Assembly: GCF_022376445.1 (NCBI RefSeq)
Contig: NW_025955094.1
Coordinates: 51,965 to 115,964 of the forward strand
DNA: 64,000 nucleotides
Source: Fomitopsis serialis
Lineage: Eukaryota; Basidiomycota; Agaricomycetes; Polyporales; Fomitopsidaceae
Direction of reading: 5' to 3'
Shown here: positions 26,187 through 38,496 of the stretch, one piece after another
Layout of the letters: each line of letters starts with the position of its first letter
Numbering within the stretch: position 1 is the stretch's first letter
Made by a program: the position numbers and the translations under genes
Notes under the pieces: generated by a model
What the model was told of the DNA's origin: nothing
Database searches by the model: none
The model's input: only the letters and a program-made list of their open reading frames with translations

Positions 26187-28596
26187 TCATGGGGCCCATG
26201 AGTGCGAGTGCGAGTAAGACGTCGACGCCTGTGCAGGCGCCGCCACCGACGCAACGTGAGCCTGCTGGTGCTCGTGGCGATGCCGCTTCTGGTGCTGCTG
26301 CACCGCGCCCTCGACGGCGGCCTCGAGCACCTCGACCTCCTCGCGCAGCCGCTCGTTGGCGAACTTGAGCTGCTGCAGCTCGTACTGCCAGCTGCTCTCG
26401 CGCCGCGCCCCGAGCTCCGCGAACACGCTCTCCGTGACGGAGTGCATGAGCCGCGGACGCGCGCCCGGTATCGAGTTGACGTCCAGTCGGCGGACCTGGC
26501 ACACGACCGGGCGCGGACCGGCCCAGACGGGTGCTTCGCGCGCCGCCTTGTGACGGGCGATACAAGGTGACGCGGACCAAGATCCGAGACCCGTCCTTGC
26601 GCTTCATATCGCAGTTGACCGCACGCGACTCTTGCTCCCCGCCCGCCGACGGGGTGGCCACCACCACCGCGAGAGCCTCGCTCAGCGCGCGCTGCACCTC
26701 CGCGGGCGCGCGCCGCCAATAAAGTCGCCGACCATCCGCCCGATCACCTCCGTCGCGCCCCAGCCCAACACGTCCGCGACGGCGTGCCCCGCAAAGAGCC
26801 ACGTCCCGCCCGCGCTCACGAGCCCCCAGAACTCGTGCTGCTCCTCCACCCGCGTCTCCTCGCCGTCCTCCGGATCGCACTTCACCACGGTCGTCGCGGG
26901 CGCGAGGCCGCCCCCGCGCGCGACGGGGCCCCACTCGAGCTGCGGCATGCTCCGCACGCGGCCCGAGAGGATAATCGCCTTGCGTGCCTTGCCCGGCTCC
27001 GCGTGCAGCCGCCCGCGGCACTCGAGCCAGACGAGCTCGCCGCGCTTGGTGCGGATCCGGAAGAGCAGGTCGACCTTCCTGCGGCTCTCCGTGCGCGCGG
27101 GCGCGGGCGCGCCGGAGCCGGGCGTGACGGAGCTGTCCTTGAGCTCGCGCGTGAGCGGGACGACGTCGGCGCGGTGGCAGAACTCGGCGAGGGAGCGGCC
27201 GACGAGCTCGGCGGGCTCGTAGCCGAGGACGTCGCGCACGGACGGGGCGACGTAGAGGAAGACGCCCTTGAGGGAGACGACGTGCACAAAGTCGGGGGTG
27301 GCGGCGAGGAGGAGCAGGTTGAGCGGCTTGTTGCTGTCGTACGGGTCCGCCGACTGTTCATTCGCGGGCGAAGACGTGGTGGCGGCCGCCGAAGTTGCGC
27401 TGCCGGGAACGACGCCGCTGCCAGCGCTACCGGGCAGCGCGGAGGCAAAGCTCTGCAGAAAGGTGGCATCAGAGAGCGCGTCGTGCAGCTCGCTGGACAC
27501 GCCGGACATGGCGGCGGAGGCGGTCCGCCAGTTGCGCTGCACGGGCGCACTGGGCGCGCTGAAGGGCGCGCTGCGCGAGTAGTCGACCATGTACGAGCCG
27601 TCGCGGAGCTTTTGGAGGATCGCGCTGGGCTGCTCGGCGAGGTCGACCTGGAAGCCGACGTAGTACGCGACCTCTTCGTGGTCGGCGGCGGGGACGGGGA
27701 TGATGGTGACGAGGTTGATGAAGGCCTGACCGTCCTTGCGATAGTTGATGATGCTCGTCTGGCACTCTTTGTGGGACGCACACGCGTCCTTGAGGGCGTG
27801 GACGGCCTCGGGAGCGGTGTAGCGACGGGGCTCTCCGCGGAGGACCCTGCCGCCGGGGGCCTGGAGGAAGCGGCAGTTGCGGCCGAGGACCTCTTGCTCG
27901 GAGTAGCCGGTAAGCCTGCAGAAGGAGGGGAGGCGTAGGCGATGGGTAGTCATAGCGGCGCGCGTCGACGACGACGAAGGAGCAGGACATGTCGACGGGG
28001 CCGAGGTGGATCTTGGGGTCGGGCGGCTGGCGACGCGGTGAGGAGGGCGAGAAAGTCAAAGCCGGAGGTGGAGTAGACGGGGAGGCCGAGGGACGTGGGG
28101 AAGACGACGGGGTGGGGCGGGGGGTCGGGGTAGGGGCTGCGCGTGGCGGAGACGGGAGTCTGGACGAGGCGAGCAGGGGCGTAGGACGAGTGGAGGGAGG
28201 GATCTGGGGAGGTCGGGATGAGCGGGGAGGGCTGGTAGTGGGCGGGAGGTGCAGACGGCTGGGGGTAGACGTGCTGCTGGTACTTTGGGAAGGCGGATTG
28301 GACGCGCTGGAGGACGGTCAAGGGGAGAAGGTAGGGGGTGCGAAGATACTTACAGGTCATAGGGATACGGTGGGTTGGACCACCAGGCGGATGCGCTGGC
28401 GGACGAAGGATGAGGGAGGTAGCCCTGGGGGAGGAGCTCTACACCACCGTCGGGGGGACGGTGGGTGCGCCGAGGATGAGGGCGGGGAGCTGGAAGTGGA
28501 CATTGCTGCTGAAGATGGAGGGGTCGTGGTGGTCGGCAGGGGCGGGCTGCTGGTAGTCGGGCTGAAGTCTGCCTCGAGGTAGCGTTGGAAGGGCAT
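26187..28596 (-). CDS. wc-1: White collar-1 type blue-light photoreceptor/regulator
   Basis: Flavin-binding LOV photoreceptor that pairs with WC-2 to control light-responsive transcription in the nucleus. The N-terminal part is proline/serine-rich (MPFQRYLEADFSP). The LOV domain starts near LGPVDMSCSFVVVDARRYD and contains GRNCRFLQAPGG, the photoactive cysteine motif. A PAS-B segment follows (DFVHVVSLKGVFLYVAPSV, GYEPAELVGRS), then PAS-C (EFWGLVSAGGTWLFAGHAV) and a C-terminal coiled coil (SSWQYELQQLKFANERLREE). No GATA zinc finger follows, as is usual for basidiomycete WC-1. An intron at about 28320-28366 was identified. At least four one-base losses in C/G runs (for example 27944-27946 and 27924-27925 inside LOV) break the frame; all lie in homopolymers. 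Confidence 0.93.
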
Positions 28597-29870
28597 GGGG
28601 TGGGAGGAGGAGGAGAAGGAGGCGGCGAAGCGCGTTCTTGAATGGAGAGCCGGACCCAATGCGGACGACGCTGTGGACACTTATGGGACCTGTCAGGACC
28701 CCGCGACCGTCCCCGCCTCCGCCCGCCCTCCCGCTGCCCACACGTGTCGCGCACCCCGATGGCCCTCTCAGTCTCTGCCGTGCTTGCACAGGCACAGCCT
28801 GCGCATCGAGAGGCGCATGAGGGCGAGAGGGCAGCACACAGGCGATGGAGTGGAGAGGACGAAGCCGGGGTCCCCGAGCGAGCGATGCTTCCTTTCCGCT
28901 CGCCTCGCACTCGGCGCCTCCGCAATTCCATTAATCCCGGCTCCCTCCCCGCCGGCATCTCCAGCGTGCACTCTCGCGTCGTCGTCGACCCGTCTCTGCG
29001 TGTTGCTCGTCGCCACGCCCGCTGCAGCAGCAGCGACGAGCTGGGTGCAGCGACAGAAGCGCGGCTAGGCACGGCTGGCAGCGATCAAGTCCGCGTGCAG
29101 GACGATCGTCGAGCGCACACGACAGGAACCGCCCATCGTCGAGCCCGATCCCGATACCTGCGCTCGGCTGCAGATCTCCGCCCGCTGTCCTCGCCCCCAC
29201 CTGCTGCGATTCCCCTGCGTCCGGGCTGCTGCCCATCTGCAGTAACGCGTTCTGGTCGACTGCCAGAAAGACCCCCGAAGTAACATGCGACTCGACTCGC
29301 CGGCGGTATGATTTGCGCTCACGTCACCCTCCGCGGCGACGCCACTCTTCGCCCTCCGCACCCGCCTCTCTTCGCCACTCACTGCTTCCCTCCTCACACG
29401 CGTCCCACCCGCCACACGCGAGCAATCACGACCATATCTCGATGCGCACGCTCAGACACGTTCAGACACCGCTCAGAAGGCAAACATAGCTCGCCGCGCT
29501 TTGCGGACCGGTGGGGAAGGGGGTTGCCCCGGTGAGAGTCTGAGAGCGATGACCCAGGGTACGTGCAGCTTCCCGTCGGAGCAACGCGGGCGTCGTCCCT
29601 CCCCTTTGTCGGCGCCTTCACCAACAGCACATCTGCAGCTCGTCGTTGACACGCTCGACGCGCTCTGGACGTCGATGACGCCTCAACAGAGCTCGAGATA
29701 GCGAATGGGACACGGTGTCTGGGCAGAGCGGAAACGACGCGACTCTGGCCCGCACCGGTCACGTGATGTCATCGATAGTCGCGCCGTCGCCCGGGTCCTG
29801 CCTTTATATACCCGCCCCTCCGACGAGCACTCCCTCGCATCTCACTACACTACCCCTCCTCATCGCGAAA
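28597..29870. promoter_or_regulatory. Divergent upstream region of WC-1 and aldolase
   Basis: About 1.3 kb, G+C-rich, no convincing gene. A TATA box (TTATATA, 29804-29810) lies about 60 bp upstream of the aldolase ATG, followed by a C/T-rich start-site region, as expected for a strongly expressed glycolytic gene. Confidence 0.6.
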
Positions 29871-31185
29871 ATGGGTGTCCTCGACATTGTCCCCGTATGT
29901 ATCCCCCGTGTTGTTGCTGTCATCTTGCTCACCCAGTCTTCCAGGCCGGCGTGCTCACTGGCGACAACGTTCGCAAACTCTTCGAGTATGCGAAGGACAC
30001 CAGGTCCGTCTCCCCTTCCGTTCCCTCGTCTCAGCAGCTCACTCCACTTTCAGTTTGCGATCCCGTAAGTTTTGCGCACTTCCTGGCGGCTCCAGCTCAC
30101 CCTCCATCGCACCATCGTAAATCAGGCCATCGTGAGTACTCCCCCCTTCGCGCCTCCTTTGCCGCCTTAATCTCCGACCTCGCGCAGAACGTCACCTCTT
30201 CTTCCGTCGCAAACGCCGTCCTCGAGGCCGCCCGGTGCGCTTCCTCCACTCGCTCCTATCGCCGCTCGCCCACTGACGCTGCCCCGCAGCGACATCAAGA
30301 GCCCCATCATCATCCAGGTCTCCCAGGGCGGCGCCGCCTACTTCGCCGGCAAGGGCCTCGCCAACGACAAGCAGCAGGCCTCCATCGCCGGGGCCGTCGC
30401 CGCCGCCCACCACATCCGCCTCGTGGCCAAGGAGTACGGCGTGTACGTCATTCTCGCGCACAATCACATGGCCTCCCCGCTGATCGTGATCGGCCGTCGC
30501 AGCCCCGTCGTGATGCACTCGGACCACTGCGCCCACAAGCTCCTCCCCTGGTTCGACGGCATGCTCGCCGCCGACGAGGCCTACTTCAAGCAGCACGGCG
30601 AGGCCCTCTTCTCCTCCCACATGCTCGACCTCTCCGAGGAGCCAAGGACGAGAACATCGCCACCTGCGCAAAGTACTTCGCCCGCATGGCGCCCCTCGGC
30701 CTCTGGCTCGAGATGGAGATCGGCATCACCGGCGGCGAGGAGGACGGCGTCGACAACACCAGCGTCGACAACAGCAAGCTCTACACCCAGCCCGAGGACA
30801 TCTGGGACGTCTACTCCGCCCTCTCCAAGATCGGCCCCAACTTCTCCATCGCCGCCGCCTTCGGCAACGTCCACGGTGTCTACAAGCCCGGCAACGTCCG
30901 CCTCCACCCCGAGCTCCTCCAGAAGCACCAGGTCTACGCGAGGAGAAGCTCTCCAAGAAGAAGCCTCTGTGCGTGCGTCTCTCGCCCCCCACTCCCGTCC
31001 GCTGACCGTGCGCCAGGTTCCTCGTCTTCCACGGCGGCTCCGGCTCGACCAAGGACGAGATCAAGACCGCCGTGCAGAACGGCGTCGTCAAGATGAACGT
31101 CGACACCGACACGCAGTACGCGTACCTCGTCGGCATCCGCGACTTTGTCCAGAACAAGAGCGGCTACCTCCAGAGCCAGGTCGGC

Positions 31186-31218
<33 letters not shown>

Positions 31219-31317
31219 TACTACGACCCCCGCGTCTGGGTCCGCGAGGGCGAGAAGACCCTCGTCGTCCGCGTCAAGGAGGCCTGCACCGACCTCGGCA
31301 ACGTCAACCGGTTGTGA
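29871..31317 (+). CDS. FBA1: Fructose-bisphosphate aldolase, class II (zinc)
   Basis: Splits fructose 1,6-bisphosphate to DHAP and glyceraldehyde 3-phosphate (cytosolic glycolysis). Exon 1 MGVLDIVP is followed by AGVLTGDNVRKLFEYAKD, FAIPAINVTSSSVANAVLEAAR, IIQVSQGGAAYFAGKG, PVVMHSDHCAHKLLPW (catalytic Asp and zinc His), LEMEIGITGGEEDGVDN, AAAFGNVHGVYKPGNV, LVFHGGSGSTKDEI and NVDTDTQYA; it ends TDLGNVNRL. The PAI codons depend on a six-base exon (GCCATC, 30124-30129) between two introns. An intron also splits YGV/PVV (about 30440-30499). One-base losses are seen at about 30643 (SEEP/KDEN) and 30940 (VYA/EEKL), and probably one more at the exon ends near 30072. Confidence 0.95.
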
Positions 31318-31953
31318 GTGCGCGCGGCTGGCGCTTGGGGGATGCAATAGAAATGAAGAACGTCAATCTGTATACCTAAGGTGTTGTAGTACAGAATATA
31401 TCATACGCACAGACTAAACTCCATGCCGATGACTGGTTCGCTGCAACAGTTGGCAGGGGTATTGTGCCCAGGGACATGTATGTCCACATACTTCACCGGC
31501 GGATGTTAGAAGGCCTCCGATCGCGAACAGATACTCAACGGTGGCGGGCACCACTGGAGAAGTATGTACGTCGTGAGGGGATTCCCGTCACCGGTCATGC
31601 AGTCATACATGGCCCATCGCAGCGCAACGGCAGGGTAAGGCATCAGAGTCGGTTACATTCGACGCTACTCAAATGGCACGACAGCATCGTCCTGTTCGCC
31701 GCAGGCACCCATCGTTCCCTTGCACCACATATTATAAACCTCTGAATCAGATTGCTGCGTTCGTACGTTTCGGTCCTCGATCGACAACCTGCGGACGGCC
31801 GCCAATCTATGCTCTATGCTACATTGACAGCTCCAACGGTGATTTATACTATTAGTGTTGTCATTGACAGGAGTGCGACGTCCACAAATAACCAGCATGC
31901 GCAACAAGTCCCTCCATCGTCCTTCTCGCGTAAGTACATCAGTCGCACGTCGT
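31318..31953. other. Intergenic, no gene recognised
   Basis: 3' flank of aldolase and of the Spt21-like gene (convergent). Nothing recognised. Confidence 0.5.
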
Positions 31954-34900
31954 CATACGGCACACCCGCTCAACAGCTTCTGAATGTTATCCGCCAACTG
32001 CTCCGGATCCACGCCCGCCGCAGCTGTCTGCTCAATCTGTCCGCCTCTCCCGGATTGGCACCCCCATTCGAGCACACGAACAGCGTGTTCCACAATTCCG
32101 CAAACTCCGCATCGCTCAGACCCTTGTTGACCGATGGGTCACCGTCACCGTCTCCGCTCGCGGGTAGATCGCTGAACAGCGCCTCAAAGTCGCTGGAGGC
32201 CGCCTGCGAGTCCGAATCGGTGCCCAACCAAGCGGCGGGATCGAAGTTCGACTCAGGCATGGCCCAAGCGAAGTCTGAGCTCGCCCCGCTCATGAAACCG
32301 GTCGACTCAGTGAAATCTGTCGTAGTGGTGACAAGGTCCGCCGTCGAGTGGTCCTGGGTGCTCTGGGCCTCTTGGAATTTGACTGCAGATGATTCGGCTT
32401 CTGTGGCACCAGTCTCGCAGAATGCATCCTCAGGCGTTGGTGCAGATTCTGACCCGGCATCCAGGCCAAGTTCGGATGTTGTAGGTGTGGGGAAATCAGA
32501 CTCGGTAGGCGTCGGTGCTGAGGGCCCTGTTTCGACAAGGTTCGCGGTCCAAAAGTCAGCCTCCGCAGCAGACGACGCAGCTTTCGGTGTCAGCAACGCG
32601 GCCTGTTCATCCTGATCGGCATCTGGATCGTTTGCCATCTCTGCAGCCTCTTCTGCCGTCCAGTCGTCCGCGTCGACGGGGGAGAGAACCGGGCTGGACG
32701 GTGGTAGTGGAGACGACGGTGGTAGCCTGTCACCCAATCCTCGTCTTTCGGGTCTTTTGGAACCTCCAAGGTCGGTCGGCCCCCAAAACGGATCCTCGAA
32801 TCCGTCGGCGTCGCTGCTCGCGACCGGCAGGGAACTGGACAGGAAGTCATCTTCGTCGTCGTCGGCAGCTCTGTCGTCTACTAGACGCGAGCTTCGCGAG
32901 CTGCTCGTGCGTAGTTCCCCACTTGACCGCCTGGGGGAAAACAACGGACCTCTGCCTTTGTACAGGCTTGGTAGTCTCGGGGAACGCGAGACCGAGCGTC
33001 GCTTCGGCGTGAACAGCGGCGACCCGAACAGATCGTCTTCATCTCTTGAGCTCGTGAGCGACCTCCTTGTGCGTCTAGGCGTCTTTGGTGTCCTCGGTGT
33101 TTTCGGCGTAGACGGCAGCGGTACCTCTTCTGGGGCTAGGCCACGTAAGGGGGCGGAGGATGTTGAAATTGTCGAGCGTGACATGAGTGGAGACGAGAAA
33201 TCGCAAGGTCGGAGCTCTCTGCTATCAAAGGCCTCGGTGGCGTCCGCGGTCTCGCATCTGGCGGCACGATGAGTCTGTTCGCCTTGCTTGCAGTACCCAG
33301 GACCATGGGTGGGCTCAGAACGGTTGTGCCCGTGGAGCTAGACATCGCCATCGGAGCGGGATCGCTTGACGCCAAAGTAGTAGTGTTCGACTTTGTTCGC
33401 GTCCTTTGTCTGTCCCGTTCTCTCCGGCGTTGTCTTCTGTTCTCCAGCTCCAGCTCCTTATTTGCCTGCTCCGCCTCGAGCTGCGCTCGCACGTGTTCCG
33501 CAAGGCGGGGCTGCGTCGCGGTCGTCGTCCGCGCCCATGCAGGAACCACGTACGGCTTGCGTTTCGGCCTGGATGGGGACGACGCCTTCTCGCCAGCACC
33601 ACGGTCAACCCCTTTTCCTTTGCCCTTCGGTGAGTGTCTAGAAGACGAGGTTCCTGCAGTGGCATTGCTGCCTACTGTACCGTCTGGGCCCGCAATGCCC
33701 GTACCGCTGGTCAAGGTCCGTTTCCGCTCACGCTCCTTCTCCTCCATGATCTGGCTCAACGTCCGCTTTCTCTTCAGACCTCTGCCGTCCGATCCAACAA
33801 CACCTTGACTGGAGGATGACGACGGCGACGATGAACACTCGTATTCACGGAGCTTCGGGATGGGATAGCAGGGTGGTAGATCGTGTGGTCGCGATAATGT
33901 GCGTCGATAGAGATTGAACTCGAAGTGGTGCGGTTCCTGCGATGGTCGTCCTGTCCGTGGGATGTGGGCGTTTCCTGAGATGGTGGCAAGACACCCGGAG
34001 TAGACGACAGCGGAGGTGCGCCGACCGAAGGCGTTGCAGCTGGAGTTGGCAGCCCATCTGGTCCTGCTCTGGGTGCGCCAGACGCAACGGGAAGTGGTTT
34101 GTGTACGTCCTTTCCCTTTCCATCACGCTCTTTCTTCTTGAAAGCGCCAGGGTTCACATTCTCCTTGTCCAATAAGACAATTTCGTCGTCTTCTGGGGGC
34201 TGTTGCTTAACACTTACAGATGCAGCAGACAGACGCGAAGAAAAATAGGAAGTGAACGCCTGAGGCAAGGCAAGTGGACCAGACGCAGTCAGGAATCTGA
34301 GTGTCGCTGGCGGAATGTACCCTGGATGCGTAGAAGCGTGCCCAAGCGTTGATCGGAGCTGAGCTGCCATGGCAGAAGCATGAGTCGCTGGCGGCTGGGC
34401 AGCAGAGGATGATGTGGGGGGTCGCGTGAGGTCGGCAGGAGAGACAGTACCCGGTGGCGCCTGCGGTGCACTCAGAAGCACGCGTAGTGCATCTACCAGG
34501 GCAGAGTTAGGCTGTACAGCGTTCCCTGATGCAGGTATTGTTGTGGCGGCATCGATGGAGGACATGGCACCGAGTAGCTCGCCATTCTTTCCTGGGGTAG
34601 CAGATAGCGCGCTGAGCAGTGCTTGCAGTGCGTTGTTGTCTGTGCTAGAAGACGGCTGAGAGGCAGACTGTGTAGTCTGCTCAGATGATGCGACTGCTTG
34701 CACTGGTGCCGCAGAAGAAGATAGACGACTAGAGCTGGACCTTTTCACAGACGAAGTACCGGCATTCGATCGCGTCGTGTTTGACGTGCTCTTGGATGGC
34801 TTCACGTCTGAGGATCTGCTTCTAGATGAAGCGGACGCAGACTTGGACGATGATGATGCTCGCACTGGGAGGGGAGTTGTAGCGAGCAGGGTCCTCCTCT

Positions 34901-35639
34901 CGGCAGTAGCCCACTTTGGCTGCTCGGGCTTGGCAGCGCACTGGGCAAACGGTCAGTCTGAGAATCAGTCAGTAGTCAGCAGGAAACACTAAGTACCTCC
35001 TTGACTGTCAGAAGCACTTGAAGGGCGTCCTCGCCTGTGCTATCGTTCATGAGAGTGCCTACGACCTTCTTGCTCCCGGAATCCCGTAGTCCTCGCGACA
35101 GGAGGCCCAAACCAAGTGCAACCCCAAGCGAGTCTGGAGGGTGGCCTTGGCTGCCAAACTCTAAGTAATCGAGCGATACAAGTAGGAAGACTGAAGAGGG
35201 CGAACCTGTACGACTCGAGTGGGTCGCGGACGTATACGGAGAAGTCACGACGTGGATCGAGAAGCAGCTCCGGGCTGAGAGATGAAAGTTAGGTGAATCT
35301 GAACAGACAAGTGGGAAATAAACAGACGAACCTTGCGTCACAGATGGCCTCTAGACACGGTCGCAGCGGGATCCTGCCGAAGACGATGGCCTCTGCATCG
35401 TCCGGGTCCCCCGCCCGTGGTGCCGGACGTATAATTTCAACGTCCAAAAGGTCGTCGCACCTTGCTAGCATGTACTGCGGAGAGACGTTAATGGTGTATA
35501 GGGCGCGCACTACAGTGCAGACGCGAATTGAACCGTCATAAATACTTCGTGCCAGTGGAAGCGCGTCATAATCACCCACCTGGCAAACTACGCGTCTCCA
35601 TGTCTTGCAAGCCGAGTTCAGTGACCTGGAGAGTAACAT
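31954..35639 (-). CDS. Ams2/Spt21-like regulator of histone genes
   Basis: The N-terminal part matches the Ams2/Spt21 domain layout: RALYTINVSPQYMLARCDD, EAIVFGRIPLRPCLEAICDAR, then after a 55-nt intron SPELLLDPRRDFSVYVRDP, then FGSQGHPPDSLGVALGLG. The long remainder is Ser/Thr/Pro-rich with a nuclear-type basic patch (KRKRTLSQIMEEKERERKR), KENVNPGAF and a run of SPxR/TPKTPRR phospho-site-like motifs. It ends GVDPEQLADNIQKLLSGCAV in the inferred frame. Known members activate histone transcription; Ams2 also carries a GATA finger, which I do not see here. Single-base losses are inferred at 32061-32065 (CCCCC) and around 33180 and 33830. The exact start is uncertain because an extra 5' intron is possible. 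Confidence 0.75.
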
Positions 35640-35933
35640 GCACAGATTTAGTCGAGAGGGTCGCGGTAAGGAGAGGAGGAACGCGTTGTGGCCGAGGTGA
35701 TGGCAATGCGCGTAAACGAACCTAGACGCCGAGACGCGACTCGGTCACGTGTAGTGTGGCTTCGCGTCGAGTCGAGTCTCGACATCTCTGACAATCGTAG
35801 CGGCGCAAGCGCCGATCCCCGACTCCTGCATGGCACACAGCTATTATACTCAGCCTGCCACAGCGGCACCATAGTATATTATGTGTGTATTTTAATATTG
35901 TAAGTACCATCGGAATGGTATGGAGACTCAATT

Positions 35934-35984
35934 GGAAGCCCTCACGCCCGCGGCGGCTTCGCCGCCCGGGCGTCTCGGGCTTCC
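35934..35984 (+). repeat. G+C-rich hairpin, about 23-bp arms
   Basis: GGAAGCCC..ACGCCCGCGGCGG and CCGCCCGGGCGT..CGGGCTTCC pair around a CTTCG-type loop, with two or three mismatches. It stands alone in the intergenic DNA between the Spt21-like gene and the cysteine-rich gene. Confidence 0.75.
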
Positions 35985-36834
35985 ACGAGTCTGAGCCACA
36001 CGGCGAACTTACTTACCGTAATACATACTACAGTACATGCGAGGGCTCTCAACATAATAGAGGCCCTCCTACCTTTGGGAGGACTTATTCGATGGTCAAA
36101 GATCCAGGCGTCCAGACGCAGCCAGAAGCACGGAAGGATCCAACCGCCTCGAGCTGCCTCGTAAGACACTCGAGCATTGCTGCGATACCGCTTATGGGAA
36201 TTATGAGTCACGTGTTTCCCACGGAGGGAGCGGCATCGCCGGCTGCGAACGACTTATGGTCGACAAAGCCCTCCTCTCTCCCTCCGGTCGGAGTCGGGGA
36301 TGATCGGTAGATTCGGCACACTGCAGCTGTACCGCAGTGCCCATACTTATAAAGTATGCTGCACGCTACCCGTGCACATACACAACCATGCCTGTCAATT
36401 AATACACGCGAATACTGCTGTACCCTATAAGACTGTGGCGTCGCTAGTACCGGCACCCGCTGCATCTTGCTAGTAAACTGAGAATTCATCGTCTTCATGA
36501 TCATCATGTGGCATAATGATTGGCCGAAGGACACCAAAAGTCGTGGAATTGTTTCAGAAATCCCTACATTCAGGAAAGCACTGCGGAAAGGGGCGTATGC
36601 GTACTTGTACAGTACGGTTGTCTATCGGTGAGAAGCCGTATACTATCGTCTATACGTGAAGTCAAACCATGGAAACAGGGGAAGTATCAGTACAGCAGGC
36701 GATCGCTCATAGAACAAGAAAATATCGGGTATATCCAGAGGTGCAAACGAGTAACTACAGAGACCGTAAGATGGAGAGGAAGGGAAGAGTAAACATTACT
36801 GAGCACAAATTCCAAGGCCCGATCGCGGACGCAA

Positions 36835-37277
36835 TCAATAACAGCAGTCCGGTCTGACGACGGGTGAGACAGAGTGAGGCTACAAGGAATAGTGATCACT
36901 AACCCGCAACCGCAGCATGAATCGCAACACAAATCGTCGCAGCAGGCATCGCAGCACATGCCTCCGCAACACGTATCGCAGCAGAGAACGGGCGGATAGT
37001 AAGGGCGGTTCATGCGTGATAAGTAGTGCCGTTGTGGGGGAAGTTGGGGACTGTAGATCATTTGTGGCTGGACGGCTGGCTGCGAGTACACAGTGCGCAT
37101 CTCCGGTGCTAAATCCGTCGAACGACGAGCATGGTCAGACAAAGTTTCAAGCATAATGTGCACGCGCGTACCCGTAGGGTAGTAACCCCCTGACCAGTAC
37201 ATGTCGTGCAGACCATTTGAGGAGCGACGGACGTGATAGACGGCGGGTCCTGGACGCTGCGGGTACATGAAGCGCAT
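36835..37277 (-). CDS. Small protein with cysteine-rich C terminus
   Basis: Three exons give 109 aa. Exon 1 is MRFMYPQRPGPAVYHVRR..; the intron at 37171-37109 has GTACGC..TTTAG ends. Exon 2 is Pro/Gln/Tyr-rich and runs into LCCDTCCGGMCCDACC and DDLCCDSCCGCG. A 49-nt intron joins to PDCCY and a stop. The last 33 residues hold 15 cysteines in three CCDxCC units plus CGC and CC. There is no signal peptide or hydrophobic core, unlike typical CYSTM proteins. Metal binding or palmitoylation is possible from composition only; the function is unknown. Splice phases are consistent at both introns, which supports a real gene. Confidence 0.6.
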
Positions 37278-38496
37278 GGACGGCGGCGAGCAGGTGGCTC
37301 GTCAAGAGGTGCAGAACAGGCCGGAGCGGATGGGGAGACAGACGTCACCGGGACATCGACTCACGGCTTTTTCAATGAAGCAGAGCGTCCGAGATCGTGA
37401 CTTGGGAAAATGACGAGCGAGGGGCATCGGTAGACGGCAGTCACAGGCAGCGCCCCGGGCCAGAAGGGAGGGCGAAATGAAAGCCACGATGCACCGGTGG
37501 GAGTCGTGCCGCTCGCGAAGAGGAAGGACAGGTCCCTCGCTTTGTGACCGGTCGGACGAGAACACATGCACGTGTAGTCGAATGAACGCGAATGAGACCG
37601 CGGGCTATGCGATTGGTACATAAACCTGTCGCGGAAGGCAGCAATGTAGTCACAGGAGGCGGCAGAATACCTTCATATCGCCAGCTGCCAGATGGTGTAA
37701 TATCAGAAATGCACCGAGGACAACGTTTACTCGGATTGGAGATGTGCATTCATATATTGTCGGCTTGTGAGACAAATTGGAACGCGTTGAGTTGACAATG
37801 CACCCCGTATAAATTGTACAGTGGTCTATTCATGAGGACGGCGCGGCGTTCAGTATGCAATTGACATGCGATATAAGGACGATACGGGGCGACTGATGCC
37901 GCCTCCTGGCTTGATGGAATGGTGCTGTATGGCGTGTGGGCAATGCACATTGAAGATGACTGAGCATGGACGTACATGACTGGTGCGGACGCGCTTCTCC
38001 ATTGGTTATTTGGACAAGCGATGAGTCGATGGTTGCGCAGGCAAGCCTAGCCCTGCGATAAGAAGGCTTCACCGGTGAGATACACACTTGGTTCAAGGCG
38101 GCATGTAAGTAGTTGGTCAAGGGGCGCACGTCGGGGAAGGGTTCGGGGGGGAGAGGTCCCCGGAGTTGCCAAATGCGGGTGCACGGTCCCGGGGAGTCAG
38201 CAAGCGCCGAGCGGCAGATGCCGAGGGTTACTCAGCGGGTTGCGGAGACGGTTAGTCATTCTCATCAGTCGCCTCAAAAGGCGGCCCCTCCGACGACCCG
38301 CCCTCACTCTTCCCGCCCCTCCGACCACCAGAAAGACTGTGAGTGTCGCTCGCGTTGTTCCAGACGTCGTTGTGCAGCCTGTGGTATCGCTTTTTATCTC
38401 AATTTGGGGGTGGATGCGGGCAGCAAATGATGGATGGAGTTGGTTTAGCTAGGATGACGTGAGCACTAATATTTTTGCTTCAATGTGCAGAATAAG

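Noticed and set aside
26784..27938. 384-codon plus-strand frame
   Set aside because: Antisense to the WC-1 coding sequence in very G+C-rich DNA; no independent support.
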